NCBI GenBank assembly: GCA_016795255.1
Contig: JAEUIB010000899.1
Location: forward strand, 1 to 21,221
DNA from: Planctomycetota bacterium
Lineage (GTDB): Bacteria > Planctomycetota > B15-G4 > JADJEK01
Length of the DNA: 21,221 nucleotides
Direction: 5' to 3'
The stretch's first letter is position 1. Every line of letters begins with the position of its first letter. This document shows positions 13,524-21,197 of the stretch, piece after piece. The notes below the pieces were generated by a model. That model saw only the letters and a list, made by a program, of their open reading frames with translations. It ran no database searches and was not told the DNA's origin. The position numbers and the translations under genes were made by a program.

Positions 13524-15224
13524 ATGCGTTCACCTCTCTCCCCGTCGTCGCCCCTCGTCCTGTTCACGGCGTTCTTGTTGATGGCGGTCGCCGTCGGGTT
13601 GTTCCTGACGTCGCGATCCCCGCCACCGAAGTCCGTCGCCGACGTCCGCGTGCGCGCGGATCGCGTGATCCTGATCTCGCTGGACACGTTGCGTCAGGAC
13701 CACATGAGCCTGTACGGGTATCCGCGGCCGACGACGCCGAACCTCGAGGCGTTCGCCAAGCAGGCGACCGTGTTCACGAACGCGATGTCGCAGGCGCCGT
13801 ACACGCTGCCGTCGCACATGACGATGATGACGGGCATGCATCCGTTGTCGCACAACGTCCGCTATCACCAGGATCGCCTGGCCGAGAACTACGTCACGAT
13901 CGCCGAGCGACTGAAAAGCAGCGGCTTCCGGACCGCCGGATTCACCGACGGTGGCTTCCTCGAAGCTCGCCACGGGTTCGATGCCGGCTTCGACGAGTAC
14001 GACGACAAACCACTGCCGGGCTGGGTCGCGAAGAACGGCTTCCGCCGGCGTTCGCAGCAGTTGAAGGACTGGATCTTCCAACGGCAGAAGGACCGGTTCT
14101 TCCTGTTCTTCCACACGTTCGATTGTCACGCGCCCTACGTCACGGACGAAGCCGCGAAGGCAGCTCTCGCCGGCACGCAGCCCGTCGTTCCGCCACGCGC
14201 GCGAGCGTTTCCCGATCCGATCGCGCGTTTGAAGCAGTTCCGGATCCACGACTACATGAAGCTCGATCAGTACGAGACGATCGATCAATTGATCGACGAC
14301 TACGACGCGACGATCCGCTACGTCGACGAGCGACTCGGGGAACTGCTGCGAGGGCTCGAAGCGCTCGGTCTGATGGAGACCGCGCTCGTGATCATCACGT
14401 CGGACCACGGCGAGGCGTTCCTCGATCACGGCATCTACGCCGGGCACGGGCTGACGTTGTACGAAGAAGAGGTCCGCGTCCCGCTGATCGTGAAGTTCCC
14501 CGGCAAGCGCTTCGCCGGCGTCCGCAACGACGACGTCGTGCGGCTGATCGACCTCTACCCGACGATCTGCGCCGCCGCGGAGATCGAAGGATCGGCGCAA
14601 GTCGAAGGCGTCGACCTCGAGGACGCGCTGCTCGGCCGCGACCCCGAACCCCGCGTCGCGCTCGGCGAGTCGCCCAACTTCGCGGATCACTCCGCGCCGG
14701 GGATGGACGGAGTCACCAACTACGTCCGCCGCGAGAACATGAAGTACATCGACGGCTGCGAGATCGGCGTCCAAGCGCTGATGGACGGCCACCTCGGCAA
14801 GGTCGCTCCGGGCGAGCCGTACTACGACCTGAAGAACGACCCGCTCGGCATGAAGGCGCTCGTGTTCGTCACGCCGCAGCTCTACGACCTGAACAGCGAC
14901 CCCGAAGAGCAGGTCGATCTCGCGCCGCAGCAGCAGGAGCTGATCGAACGGATCCAGCCGCGACTGACGAAGCAGTGGGACACGGCCCTCGCGATCCGCG
15001 AACACCTGACCCAGGGCGTGAAGCCCCAGGAGCTCGAAGACACGATCGAGAAGCTCGAGCAACTCGTGCAGCAGGGGTACATCAGCGTCGCCGACTTCGA
15101 GCGCCGCAAGCAGATCCTCGAGATGAAGCAGTTCCAGGACGAACTGGACCGCAAGGAGCGCGAGAAGCAGCAGCAGGAGAAGCCCGCCTCCGAGACGCCG
15201 GCGGAGTCCGGCTCCAAACGCTGA
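13524..15224 (+). CDS. Membrane-anchored sulfatase/alkaline-phosphatase superfamily hydrolase with Thr nucleophile
   Basis: The protein has 566 residues. An N-terminal helix (about 10-29) anchors it, with the catalytic part in the periplasm. The fold is clear: RVILISLDTLRQDHMSLYGY (metal ligand D54), HAPY (202-205), TSDHGE (D294, H295) and YAGHGLTLYEEEVRVPLIV (H308). The sulfatase signature C/S-x-P-x-R is replaced by TLPSH (94-98): Thr94 stands in place of the Cys or Ser that becomes formylglycine, and His98 replaces Arg. A classical sulfatase mechanism is therefore not supported; Thr nucleophiles are used by phosphodiesterase-, phosphonate- and phosphoethanolamine-type members. The C-terminus (about 490-555) is a charged, Gln/Glu/Lys-rich likely coiled coil. 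It probably has its own promoter. Substrate unknown. Confidence 0.85.
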   Translation: MRSPLSPSSPLVLFTAFLLMAVAVGLFLTSRSPPPKSVADVRVRADRVILISLDTLRQDHMSLYGYPRPTTPNLEAFAKQATVFTNAMSQAPYTLPSHMTMMTGMHPLSHNVRYHQDRLAENYVTIAERLKSSGFRTAGFTDGGFLEARHGFDAGFDEYDDKPLPGWVAKNGFRRRSQQLKDWIFQRQKDRFFLFFHTFDCHAPYVTDEAAKAALAGTQPVVPPRARAFPDPIARLKQFRIHDYMKLDQYETIDQLIDDYDATIRYVDERLGELLRGLEALGLMETALVIITSDHGEAFLDHGIYAGHGLTLYEEEVRVPLIVKFPGKRFAGVRNDDVVRLIDLYPTICAAAEIEGSAQVEGVDLEDALLGRDPEPRVALGESPNFADHSAPGMDGVTNYVRRENMKYIDGCEIGVQALMDGHLGKVAPGEPYYDLKNDPLGMKALVFVTPQLYDLNSDPEEQVDLAPQQQELIERIQPRLTKQWDTALAIREHLTQGVKPQELEDTIEKLEQLVQQGYISVADFERRKQILEMKQFQDELDRKEREKQQQEKPASETPAESGSKR

Positions 15225-15249
15225 TCCAACGCGCCGCGGCGACATGCCG

Positions 15250-15255
15250 TATAAG
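15250..15255 (+). promoter_or_regulatory. Candidate -10 of the Tat-lipoprotein SDR gene
   Basis: TATAAG lies 33 nt before the GTG at 15289, with a strong GGGAGGAG Shine-Dalgarno at 15278-15285. An in-frame ATG at 15244 lies upstream of this element and so would not be on the mRNA, supporting the GTG start. Confidence 0.5.
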
Positions 15256-15288
15256 GGCCCCTTCGCCACCCATGTTCGGGAGGAGCCC

Positions 15289-16455
15289 GTGAACAGTTCG
15301 CGACGTTCGTTGTTGAAGGGTGCGGTCGCCGGTTCGGCCGCGGCGTTGACCGGTTGCATCCCGTCGCTGTTCGCGCGTCAGGACGCACCGCCGAAGAAAC
15401 TGAAGATCCTCGTGCTCGGCGGCACCGGCCTGATCGGTCCGTCGCTCGTCACATCCGCGCTCGAGCGCGGGCACACGGTGACGTTGTTCAACCGCGGGAA
15501 GACGCGGACCGAGTTGTTCCCCGAAGTCGAGCGCTTGATCGGCGATCGCGATCCGAGCAAGGGCGAAGGCGTGAAGGCGCTGGTCGGCAAGTCGTTCGAC
15601 GTCTGCTTCGACGACTGCGGCTACTACCCGCGACACGTCAAGGCGAGCGCCGAAGCGCTCGCGAAGACCTGCGGGCACTACGTCTTCACGTCGTCGATCT
15701 CGGCCTACGCCGAAGAGACCAACGCGATCGAGAACCTCGACGAGACCGCCAAGCTCGCGACGATGGCGGATCCGACGCTCGAGACGATGGGCGACAACTA
15801 CCAGTACTACGGAGCGCTGAAGGCGCTGTGCGAACAGGCCTCGGAAGCGACGTTCCCTGGGCGCTGCACGGTGATCCGTCCCGGCTACATCGTCGGGCCC
15901 GAGGACTGGACCGACCGGTTCACCTACTGGCCGTGGCGCGTCGCGAAGGGCGGCAAGATGCTCGCGCCCGGCAACCCGACCGACCCGATCCAGGTCATCG
16001 ACGTCCGCGACCTCACCGACTTCATGCTGAAGGTCGCCGAGAACGAGTCGTTCGGCGTGTTCAACGCCGTCGGCCCCGATCGTCGACTGACGATGGGTGA
16101 AGTGCTCGACACGTCGAAGCGACTGACGAAGAGCGATGCCGAGTTCGTGTGGGTCGACGCGGCGTTCCTCGCGAAGTACGGCGAGGAAGCGGCGGCGCGC
16201 AAGGAAGCGTTCGACCTTCCGATCTGGGCCGCGTACGAGGGCGCGTCGAAGGGCTTCCACACGTGGAAGAACGAGCGCGCGATCGCCGCCGGCATGCGCT
16301 TCCGGTCGATCGAGACGACGATCGCCGACACGCTGGAGTGGCGGAAGATGGCGATGGAGACGATTCCGCGGATGAAGGAGATGCGCGCCGGGCTGACGCC
16401 CGAACTCGAGACGCGCGCGCTCGAGGCATTCGCGGCTCGGAAGGCCGGCGGCTGA
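15289..16455 (+). CDS. Tat-exported lipoprotein, NAD-dependent epimerase/dehydratase-like extended SDR
   Basis: The protein has 388 residues. The N-terminus SSRRSLLKG (3-11) is a twin-arginine signal, and the hydrophobic stretch ends in a good lipobox LTGC (20-23), so Cys23 should be lipidated and the protein exported folded. Then follows a Rossmann start KILVLGGTGLIG (39-50) and the active-site pair Y174/K178 (YYGALK), with IRPGYIVGPEDWTDR (196-210) and IQVIDVRDLTDFML (234-247) as in NAD-dependent epimerases. Folded export by Tat implies the dinucleotide is bound before translocation. The start is the GTG at 15289 with GGGAGGAG 3 nt upstream. The likely role is carbohydrate modification or redox chemistry at the membrane surface; the exact substrate cannot be read from sequence. 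A strong bidirectional hairpin follows. Confidence 0.85.
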   Translation: MNSSRRSLLKGAVAGSAAALTGCIPSLFARQDAPPKKLKILVLGGTGLIGPSLVTSALERGHTVTLFNRGKTRTELFPEVERLIGDRDPSKGEGVKALVGKSFDVCFDDCGYYPRHVKASAEALAKTCGHYVFTSSISAYAEETNAIENLDETAKLATMADPTLETMGDNYQYYGALKALCEQASEATFPGRCTVIRPGYIVGPEDWTDRFTYWPWRVAKGGKMLAPGNPTDPIQVIDVRDLTDFMLKVAENESFGVFNAVGPDRRLTMGEVLDTSKRLTKSDAEFVWVDAAFLAKYGEEAAARKEAFDLPIWAAYEGASKGFHTWKNERAIAAGMRFRSIETTIADTLEWRKMAMETIPRMKEMRAGLTPELETRALEAFAARKAGG

Positions 16456-16482
16456 CGTTCGATCGTCACGGCATCGCGTAGG

Positions 16483-16524
16483 CGGGGCGCGTCGAGCCAC
16501 GATCCGCGTGGCCGGCGCGCCCCG
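16483..16524. terminator. Long bidirectional hairpin between convergent genes
   Basis: CGGGGCGCG (16483-16491) pairs with CGCGCCCCG (16516-16524), and inside it GCCAC (16496-16500) pairs with GTGGC (16508-16512). TCG/CGG pairs join the two blocks, leaving one bulged A, about 17 bp in all. It lies 28 nt after the epimerase-like stop and 13 nt from the converging SRPBCC stop. It is near-symmetric, so it should work for both strands. No T-run. Confidence 0.65.
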
Positions 16525-16536
16525 TTCGCTTGGAGG

Positions 16537-17358
16537 TCACGTGAGAACGCGTGCCAGGTTCGACAGCGCGCCTTCGAGCGCGGCCTTCGTCAGGAACGGC
16601 GGATGCGGCGCCCACGTGCTGAAGTCGAGGCAGATCATCCGCGCCGGCCCCGCCGAGAACGCCTTCAGCCCGAGGACGGCCGAGCGCTCGCGCCACTCGA
16701 GCAGGACTTCGCGGCCGCTGTCGGCGAGCACACGACCCGACATCGGCCCGAGGCCCGGTGAGCGCAGCTCGTACGAGCCACCGACCACCAGCTTGCCGCC
16801 GTCGATCCGCACGTCGTCGCCGAGCCACGACTGCAGCCCGGCCGCGGTCGTGTACAGCGCGCGCAACCGCCCCATGTCGACGGCGGCCGGCTGCATCGCC
16901 ATCACGTGCGTGCGGTCCTGGTCCGGATGGTGTTCGAGCGAGTGCTTCAGCGTGGCGAGAGCCATCGTCCAACCCGAGTCGACGCCCTGATACTCCTCGT
17001 CCCATGGCGCGCCGTCCGCGAACCCCGAGTTGACGAGGCGCACGGTCGTCGAGCCGGCGTCGGCGCCGTGCGGGCGGATCAGCACTTCCATCAGCGCCGG
17101 GAGGCGACCGGGGATCTCGCCGCCGGTGACGAACTCGGAGTTCGGCTTCGCCTCGAGGATCGGGACCGGCAGGCGGAAGTTCATGTCGCGGAAGATCCAC
17201 GTCATCAGCTCGCCCGGCTTGGCGACGCCTTCGGCGGCGTCGACGAACCAGCGCGCGATCGCCCGCGGATCCGCGAAGGCCGAGTAGACGCGGGCCGGCG
17301 TCGCACGGATGACGATCTCCTTGTCGACGATGCGGCCGTGGTGTTTGCGCGCGGACAT
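16537..17358 (-). CDS. SRPBCC/AHSA1-family protein with two domains
   Basis: The protein has 273 residues. Residues about 12-145 form an AHSA1-type START-like domain, opening KEIVIRATPARVYSAFADPRAIARWF and ending in GWTMALATLKHSLEHH. Residues about 158-270 look like a second, more divergent copy: LRALYTTAAGLQSWLGDD, then GGSYEL, REVLLEWRE and LEGALSNLARVL. Tandem domains suggest a hydrophobic ligand-binding pocket. It is cytosolic with no signal peptide. It starts 13 nt after the stop of the ArsR-like gene, with GGAGAA 5 nt before the ATG. Regulator plus AHSA1 protein is a common pairing, so the regulator probably controls this gene. The ligand is unknown. Confidence 0.82.
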   Translation of the reverse strand: MSARKHHGRIVDKEIVIRATPARVYSAFADPRAIARWFVDAAEGVAKPGELMTWIFRDMNFRLPVPILEAKPNSEFVTGGEIPGRLPALMEVLIRPHGADAGSTTVRLVNSGFADGAPWDEEYQGVDSGWTMALATLKHSLEHHPDQDRTHVMAMQPAAVDMGRLRALYTTAAGLQSWLGDDVRIDGGKLVVGGSYELRSPGLGPMSGRVLADSGREVLLEWRERSAVLGLKAFSAGPARMICLDFSTWAPHPPFLTKAALEGALSNLARVLT

Positions 17359-17371
17359 GACGTTCTCCTGA

Positions 17372-18010
17372 TCAGGGTTCGAACACAGCGGGAATGGGGT
17401 ACGCGCCGATCACGACGCGGTGCGGACGTCCGGGAGCTCGGTCGCCGGACTCGGTGCGCATCGGGGACGCATGCCGCGCGATCACGTCGGTGACCGCGGC
17501 GTGCAGCGCCTGCGTGAACTGCGCACGCTGGTCGGGGGACGTGAAGCGCACCTCGGCGTCGATCGCGAGCGTCGCCACGGTCTGCTGCGCCGCCGTCGCC
17601 TCGGACAGCGCGACGCCGAGTTCCTTCTGCACCACCGCGCTCAACGCCAACAGGTACGCGGCGGACAGCGCGCTGCGCGTCGCGGCCGGCGAGGGAGCGA
17701 GGGGGCCGAGGACTTGCGGCAGCACGAGCAGGCTCTTCGCGTTCTGGACGAAGCACTGATCGCGCAGCCCGCGCTTCTGCCGGCGCCCCGCCTTGCGGAG
17801 GAACCGGGCCCGCGCGAGTCGCTGGACGTGGTAGTTGACCTGCTGCCGCGACATGCGCAGTTCGCCGGCGACGTCCGTCGCCGACTTCGGCTGATCGAAC
17901 GACCGCAGGATCTTCAGCCGCAACGGGTGCAGCAGCACCGCGGCGCGCGGCAACTCGGAGACGCATTCGAGCTCGACGGCGGGGTTGTCCTGGCCCATGA
18001 CCGCGAGCAT
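17372..18010 (-). CDS. ArsR-like winged helix-turn-helix regulator
   Basis: From the ATG at 18010 the protein has 212 residues, longer than a minimal ArsR repressor (about 100). The winged helix spans about 22-75: AAVLLHPLRLKILRSFDQPKSATDVAGELRMSRQQVNYHVQRLARARFL, with recognition helix MSRQQVNYHVQRL. The C-terminal half is helical and may bind a ligand or dimerise; I do not recognise it. No metal-binding CxC motif follows the HTH, so metal sensing is unlikely. Alternative starts are a TTG at 18022 (inside the AT-rich dyad) and an ATG at 17998; none has a good Shine-Dalgarno. The AT-rich dyad directly upstream is the likely operator, so autoregulation with the downstream SRPBCC gene is expected. 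Confidence 0.8.
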   Translation of the reverse strand: MLAVMGQDNPAVELECVSELPRAAVLLHPLRLKILRSFDQPKSATDVAGELRMSRQQVNYHVQRLARARFLRKAGRRQKRGLRDQCFVQNAKSLLVLPQVLGPLAPSPAATRSALSAAYLLALSAVVQKELGVALSEATAAQQTVATLAIDAEVRFTSPDQRAQFTQALHAAVTDVIARHASPMRTESGDRAPGRPHRVVIGAYPIPAVFEP

Positions 18011-18013
18011 GCC

Positions 18014-18036
18014 ATTAGACAAACAAAGTTGTCAAT
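18014..18036. promoter_or_regulatory. AT-rich imperfect dyad, likely operator of the ArsR-like gene
   Basis: ATTAGACAA (18014-18022) faces TTGTCAAT (18029-18036) across a 6-nt centre; the arms match except for one missing base. It is strikingly AT-rich for this window and overlaps the promoter/start region of the regulator. The minus strand carries a TTGACA hexamer (18030-18035) that matches the -35 consensus, but no good -10 follows at 16-18 nt. Confidence 0.55.
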
Positions 18037-18051
18037 ACACTCGTGCGACGA

Positions 18052-18106
18052 GACCGGGGTCGGGCGGACGTGGGGGCATTCCCCTCATCTGCTCCGTCCC
18101 CCGGTC
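18052..18106 (-). terminator. Stem-loop after the Hyi-like gene
   Basis: GACCGGGG (18052-18059) pairs with CCCCGGTC (18099-18106), enclosing a tight GGGG-CATT-CCCC hairpin (18073-18084). It lies between the stop of the three-gene minus-strand operon and the ArsR-like promoter, so it probably ends that operon's transcript and isolates the regulator. Confidence 0.45.
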
Positions 18107-18137
18107 GACAGCGCGGGGCGTCGTCAGTCGGTGGAGA

Positions 18138-19067
18138 TCACGCCGTCGGCGGATCGGTGGCGCGGTACGCGGCGATCACGGCGAGCTCGCCTTCCTTGCC
18201 GTCCTTCGAGTTGCCGTGCTCCATGCCGAGCACGCCGGTGTAGCCCTTCGACTTGATGTGGCGGAACACGTTGCCGTAGTTGATCTCGCCGGTCGTCGGC
18301 TCGTTGCGGCCGGGGTTGTCGCCGATCTGGAAGTAGGCGATCTCGCTCCAGGCCTTGTCGATGTTGGGGATCAGGTTCCCCTCGGTGATCTGCTGGTGAT
18401 AGATGTCGAACAGGATCTTGCACGACGGCGAATCGACGGCGCGACAGATCTCGTAGGCCTGCGGGATCTTCGACAAGAACATGTTCGGGTGATCGCGCCA
18501 CGGGTTCAGCGGCTCGAGCACCATGATCAGCCCGGTCTTCTCGCACAGTTCCGCGCCGCGGCGCAGGATGTCGACGACGTTCGCCGTCTGGTACCCCATC
18601 TCGAGCCGGTGATCGAGTTCACCCGGCACGATCGTGCACCACTTCGCGTTGACACGCTTTTGCACCTCGAGCGCGTTCTTGATCTCGGCGAGGAACTGCT
18701 CGCGCGTGTCCTTGCGGCCCGACGCCAGTCCGTTGTTGCCGAACGCGACGCCCGGCGCGCCGACGAACACGCCCATGCGCATGCCGAGGCGCTCCATTTC
18801 CTTGCCGATGCGCTCCTGCTCTTCGACGGACCGGCCGGACATGCCGTTGTCCTCCATCGAGCGGAAGCCCTGCGCATGCATGAAGCGCAGTTCCTCGACG
18901 GGGTCGTTGCCGGCGTGGTTGCCGAACATGCCGAAGTGCGGCGCGTAGTCGAGCGCGAACGGACGGCCGGTGACCGCATCCTGCGCGGTCGCGGCCGAGG
19001 CATCGCTGCCGAGCGCGGCCGCAGCGGTCGCGGCGGCCGAAGTCGAAAGGAAGAGACGGCGGTTCAT
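18138..19067 (-). CDS. Tat-exported hydroxypyruvate-isomerase-like TIM barrel
   Basis: The protein has 309 residues. MNRRLFLSTSAAATAAAAL is a twin-arginine signal, so the barrel should be exported folded. The body is an AP-endonuclease-2-type TIM barrel closest in motifs to hydroxypyruvate isomerase: VLEPLN (E185), FDIYHQQITEGNL (220-232), FQIGDNPGRNEPTTGEINY (246-264) and GMEHG (E283). These acidic and His residues form the usual divalent-metal site for aldose-ketose isomerisation or epimerisation. True Hyi enzymes are cytosolic; export suggests a sugar or keto-sugar substrate instead. The ATG has CGGAG 7 nt upstream and lies 22 nt after the Gfo/Idh/MocA stop, so it is the last gene of the operon. 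Confidence 0.85.
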   Translation of the reverse strand: MNRRLFLSTSAAATAAAALGSDASAATAQDAVTGRPFALDYAPHFGMFGNHAGNDPVEELRFMHAQGFRSMEDNGMSGRSVEEQERIGKEMERLGMRMGVFVGAPGVAFGNNGLASGRKDTREQFLAEIKNALEVQKRVNAKWCTIVPGELDHRLEMGYQTANVVDILRRGAELCEKTGLIMVLEPLNPWRDHPNMFLSKIPQAYEICRAVDSPSCKILFDIYHQQITEGNLIPNIDKAWSEIAYFQIGDNPGRNEPTTGEINYGNVFRHIKSKGYTGVLGMEHGNSKDGKEGELAVIAAYRATDPPTA

Positions 19068-19089
19068 GGCGTGCTCCGGAAGGACGGAC

Positions 19090-20346
19090 TCAGGTCAACT
19101 TCGTCTTGCCCGGCATCGGCACCGGTGCGACGGCGAGATCGCCGAACGTGTACTGCGCCGGCGCCCACGTCTCCTTCGAGTCCATGGCCTGCTGCCACGT
19201 GACTTCCTGCCCGGAGTACGCGGCCATGCGGCCCATGATCGCCGTCAGCGTCGATTCGGCGATCTGACGCGCCTCGTTCAGCGGCTTGCCCGCGCGGATG
19301 CTCGCGATCAGGTCGACGTGCTCTTGTTCGTACGGATCGCGCTCCTCGCCCGAGAAGTTCCACGCCGCAGGGCCGCCGATCGAGCCGTGCGGATTCGCCG
19401 AACCCTTGGCGCCGATCGCGTGCTCCCCCACCCAGTTCGAGCAACCGTCGATCTGCCGGCACGAGCTGAACCAGCGCGCGCCGCCGTCGAACTCGTAGGC
19501 GATGTTGAAGTGGTCGAAGATGTGGCCGTACGCCGAATCGGTGCGCACCTGACGGCCGCCCGAACCCCGCGCCTTCTGCGGATGGCCGCGCATCACCCAA
19601 TTCATGACGTCGAGGTTGTGCACGTGCTGCTCGACGATGTGGTCGCCGGACAGCCACGTGAAGTACAGCCAGTTGCGGAGCTGCCACTCCATGTCGCTCC
19701 ACTCCGGCTTGCGCGGGTTCATCCACAGCGAGCCCTGGTTCCACGCGACCTCGCCGGCGACGATCTCGCCGATCGCACCGTCGTGCAGGCGCGCGATCGT
19801 CTCGACGTAGCTCTTCTGGTGGCGACGCTGCGTCCCGGTGACGATCCCGAGCCCGTTCTTCGCCGCGAGTTCGCCGGACGCGATCACGGTGCGGACACCG
19901 GGCGCGTCGACCGCGACCGGCTTCTCCATGAACACGTGCTTGCCGCCGCGGATCGCGGCCTCGAGGTGCATTGGGCGGAAGTGCGGCGGCGTCGCCAGGA
20001 TGACCATGTTGCAATCGGTCGCGATGACCTTCTCGTAGGCATCGAACCCGCTGAAGCAGTGCTCGGCCTTCACCTGGAAGCGATCGCCGGCTTCCTGAAG
20101 TTGCTCTTGAGCGCTGCGCACGCGCTCCGAGAGCACGTCGCCGAGCGCCGTGACCACGACGCCGTCCGCCGCCGCGATCGCGTTCATGACCGCGCCTTGA
20201 CCGCGTCCGCCGCAGCCGATCAACCCGATGCGGATCGTGTCGGAGCCCGCCGCGGACCACAGAGGCCGCGCCGCGAGCATCGTCGCCGCCGCGGCCGACG
20301 TCTTCAGGAACGCGCGTCGATCGGAACCGGATTCATCGTGCCGCAT
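19090..20346 (-). CDS. Tat-exported Gfo/Idh/MocA-family oxidoreductase
   Basis: The protein has 418 residues. SDRRAFLKTSAAAA (8-21) is a textbook twin-arginine signal. The Rossmann domain begins IRIGLIGCGGRGQG (38-51), the diagnostic EKP sits at 141-143 (FMEKPVAV), and GDHIVEQHVHNLDVMNW (234-250) carries the conserved His/Asp catalytic region. The family oxidises or reduces sugar hydroxyls with NAD(P); Tat-exported members carry the cofactor tightly bound and may run redox-neutral glycoside chemistry. I place the start at the ATG 20346, preceded by GAGGAG; a GTG at 20361 is in frame but upstream of that site. The start overlaps the SUMF1-like gene by 14 nt, so the two are coupled. Confidence 0.92.
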   Translation of the reverse strand: MRHDESGSDRRAFLKTSAAAATMLAARPLWSAAGSDTIRIGLIGCGGRGQGAVMNAIAAADGVVVTALGDVLSERVRSAQEQLQEAGDRFQVKAEHCFSGFDAYEKVIATDCNMVILATPPHFRPMHLEAAIRGGKHVFMEKPVAVDAPGVRTVIASGELAAKNGLGIVTGTQRRHQKSYVETIARLHDGAIGEIVAGEVAWNQGSLWMNPRKPEWSDMEWQLRNWLYFTWLSGDHIVEQHVHNLDVMNWVMRGHPQKARGSGGRQVRTDSAYGHIFDHFNIAYEFDGGARWFSSCRQIDGCSNWVGEHAIGAKGSANPHGSIGGPAAWNFSGEERDPYEQEHVDLIASIRAGKPLNEARQIAESTLTAIMGRMAAYSGQEVTWQQAMDSKETWAPAQYTFGDLAVAPVPMPGKTKLT

Positions 20347-21166
20347 CGGTTGTCTCCTCACAGACCACTCGGAAGCCGACGAACGAGGCGTCGGAAAGCC
20401 ACCACTTGCTCTTCGGGAATTGCGGATCGGTCTTGTTCCAAGCCGGCGTCTCGACGCGGCGGGCGTCGATCGTCACGTCTTCGGCCTTGGAGTCGAACGC
20501 ACCGCCCTTGGCGACGCGCTCTTTCTTCTTCCCGCTCTTCGCGCCGTTCCCGTCCGGCCCGTCCTTCTCGGGCTCGGCCGCGACCCACTCGGCCAGATTG
20601 CCGAACACGTCGTGCAGGCCGTAGCCGTTCGCCGCTTTGGTCGCGATCGGATGCGGCTTCGCGTCGGAGTTGTCGGCGATCCACGCCTGTGCGAGCAACG
20701 CCTCGCCAGTCGGCGCCGCGTCCGCACCGCCGCGCGCCGCATGTCGCCATTCGAGTTCGGTCGGCAAGCGGAACGTGCGGCCGGTCTTGCGACTCAGCCA
20801 CTCGCAGAACTTCTCGGCCGACAGGCGCGACATGCCGAGCGCGGCGTACCCATCGTGCCCGAACCCGCGATCCGGCGATCCGTACGCCTTCGTCGGTCGC
20901 GCCTCGGCATCGACGCCGCTCGCGCGCTGTTCGTCGGTGAGGTCCTGCCGCAGCATGAAGACGTCGTAGAGCTCCCACGGCACTTCGGTCTTGCCGACGA
21001 AGAGGGGCTTCACGCTGCCGTCGTCGGAGCCGGGGACCCGGACCATCGTGTATTCGACGGTGAAGCCTTCGAGCTTCACGACGAACGACTCGACGGGCTT
21101 CGGCGATTCGAAGGCGAACAGCCCGCCGGTCAGCGCGACCGACAGGGCGGCGAGCAGTGGCTTCAC
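20333..21166 (-). CDS. Secreted SUMF1/FGE-sulfatase-domain protein without the catalytic Cys pair
   Basis: The protein has 277 residues with an N-terminal signal peptide (about 3-19). The formylglycine-generating-enzyme-like fold is visible as KTEVPWELYDVF (59-70), SAEKFCEWLSRKTGRTFRLPTELEWRHAARGG (116-147), GYGLHDVFGNLAEWVA (181-196), KGGAFDS and SFVGFRVVCE (261-270). The two active-site cysteines of true FGE, just before the GFR motif, are absent; the sequence there is KWWLSDASFVGFR. Only C121 and C269 occur in the protein. It is therefore a structural or binding relative, not a sulfatase activator. The start is the GTG at 21166, with CGGAGA 9 nt upstream and a likely -10 at 21192-21197; the longer GTG at 21193 would lie in that promoter. 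First gene of the operon. Confidence 0.82.
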   Translation of the reverse strand: MKPLLAALSVALTGGLFAFESPKPVESFVVKLEGFTVEYTMVRVPGSDDGSVKPLFVGKTEVPWELYDVFMLRQDLTDEQRASGVDAEARPTKAYGSPDRGFGHDGYAALGMSRLSAEKFCEWLSRKTGRTFRLPTELEWRHAARGGADAAPTGEALLAQAWIADNSDAKPHPIATKAANGYGLHDVFGNLAEWVAAEPEKDGPDGNGAKSGKKKERVAKGGAFDSKAEDVTIDARRVETPAWNKTDPQFPKSKWWLSDASFVGFRVVCEETTDAAR

Positions 21167-21191
21167 GCGGCGGGTCTCCGACGGGGCGCGC

Positions 21192-21197
21192 ACGATA
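21192..21197 (-). promoter_or_regulatory. Candidate -10 of the SUMF1/Gfo/Hyi-like operon
   Basis: Minus-strand TATCGT lies 25 nt before the GTG at 21166, giving a leader of about 18 nt that contains CGGAGA. The upstream edge of the promoter runs to the window end, so a -35 cannot be judged fully. Confidence 0.4.

Noticed and set aside
15244..15288. Earlier ATG for the Tat-lipoprotein SDR
   Set aside because: It precedes the TATAAG hexamer and would put extra sequence ahead of a clear twin-arginine signal; the GTG at 15289 has a strong Shine-Dalgarno.
18022..18022. TTG start for the ArsR-like regulator
   Set aside because: It lies inside the AT-rich dyad that is the likely operator, and ATG codons follow 12 and 24 nt later.
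20333..21166. SUMF1-like protein as the activating enzyme for the sulfatase-fold protein at 13524-15224
   Set aside because: The SUMF1-like protein lacks the catalytic cysteines and the sulfatase-fold protein has no Cys or Ser to convert, so the pair does not fit.
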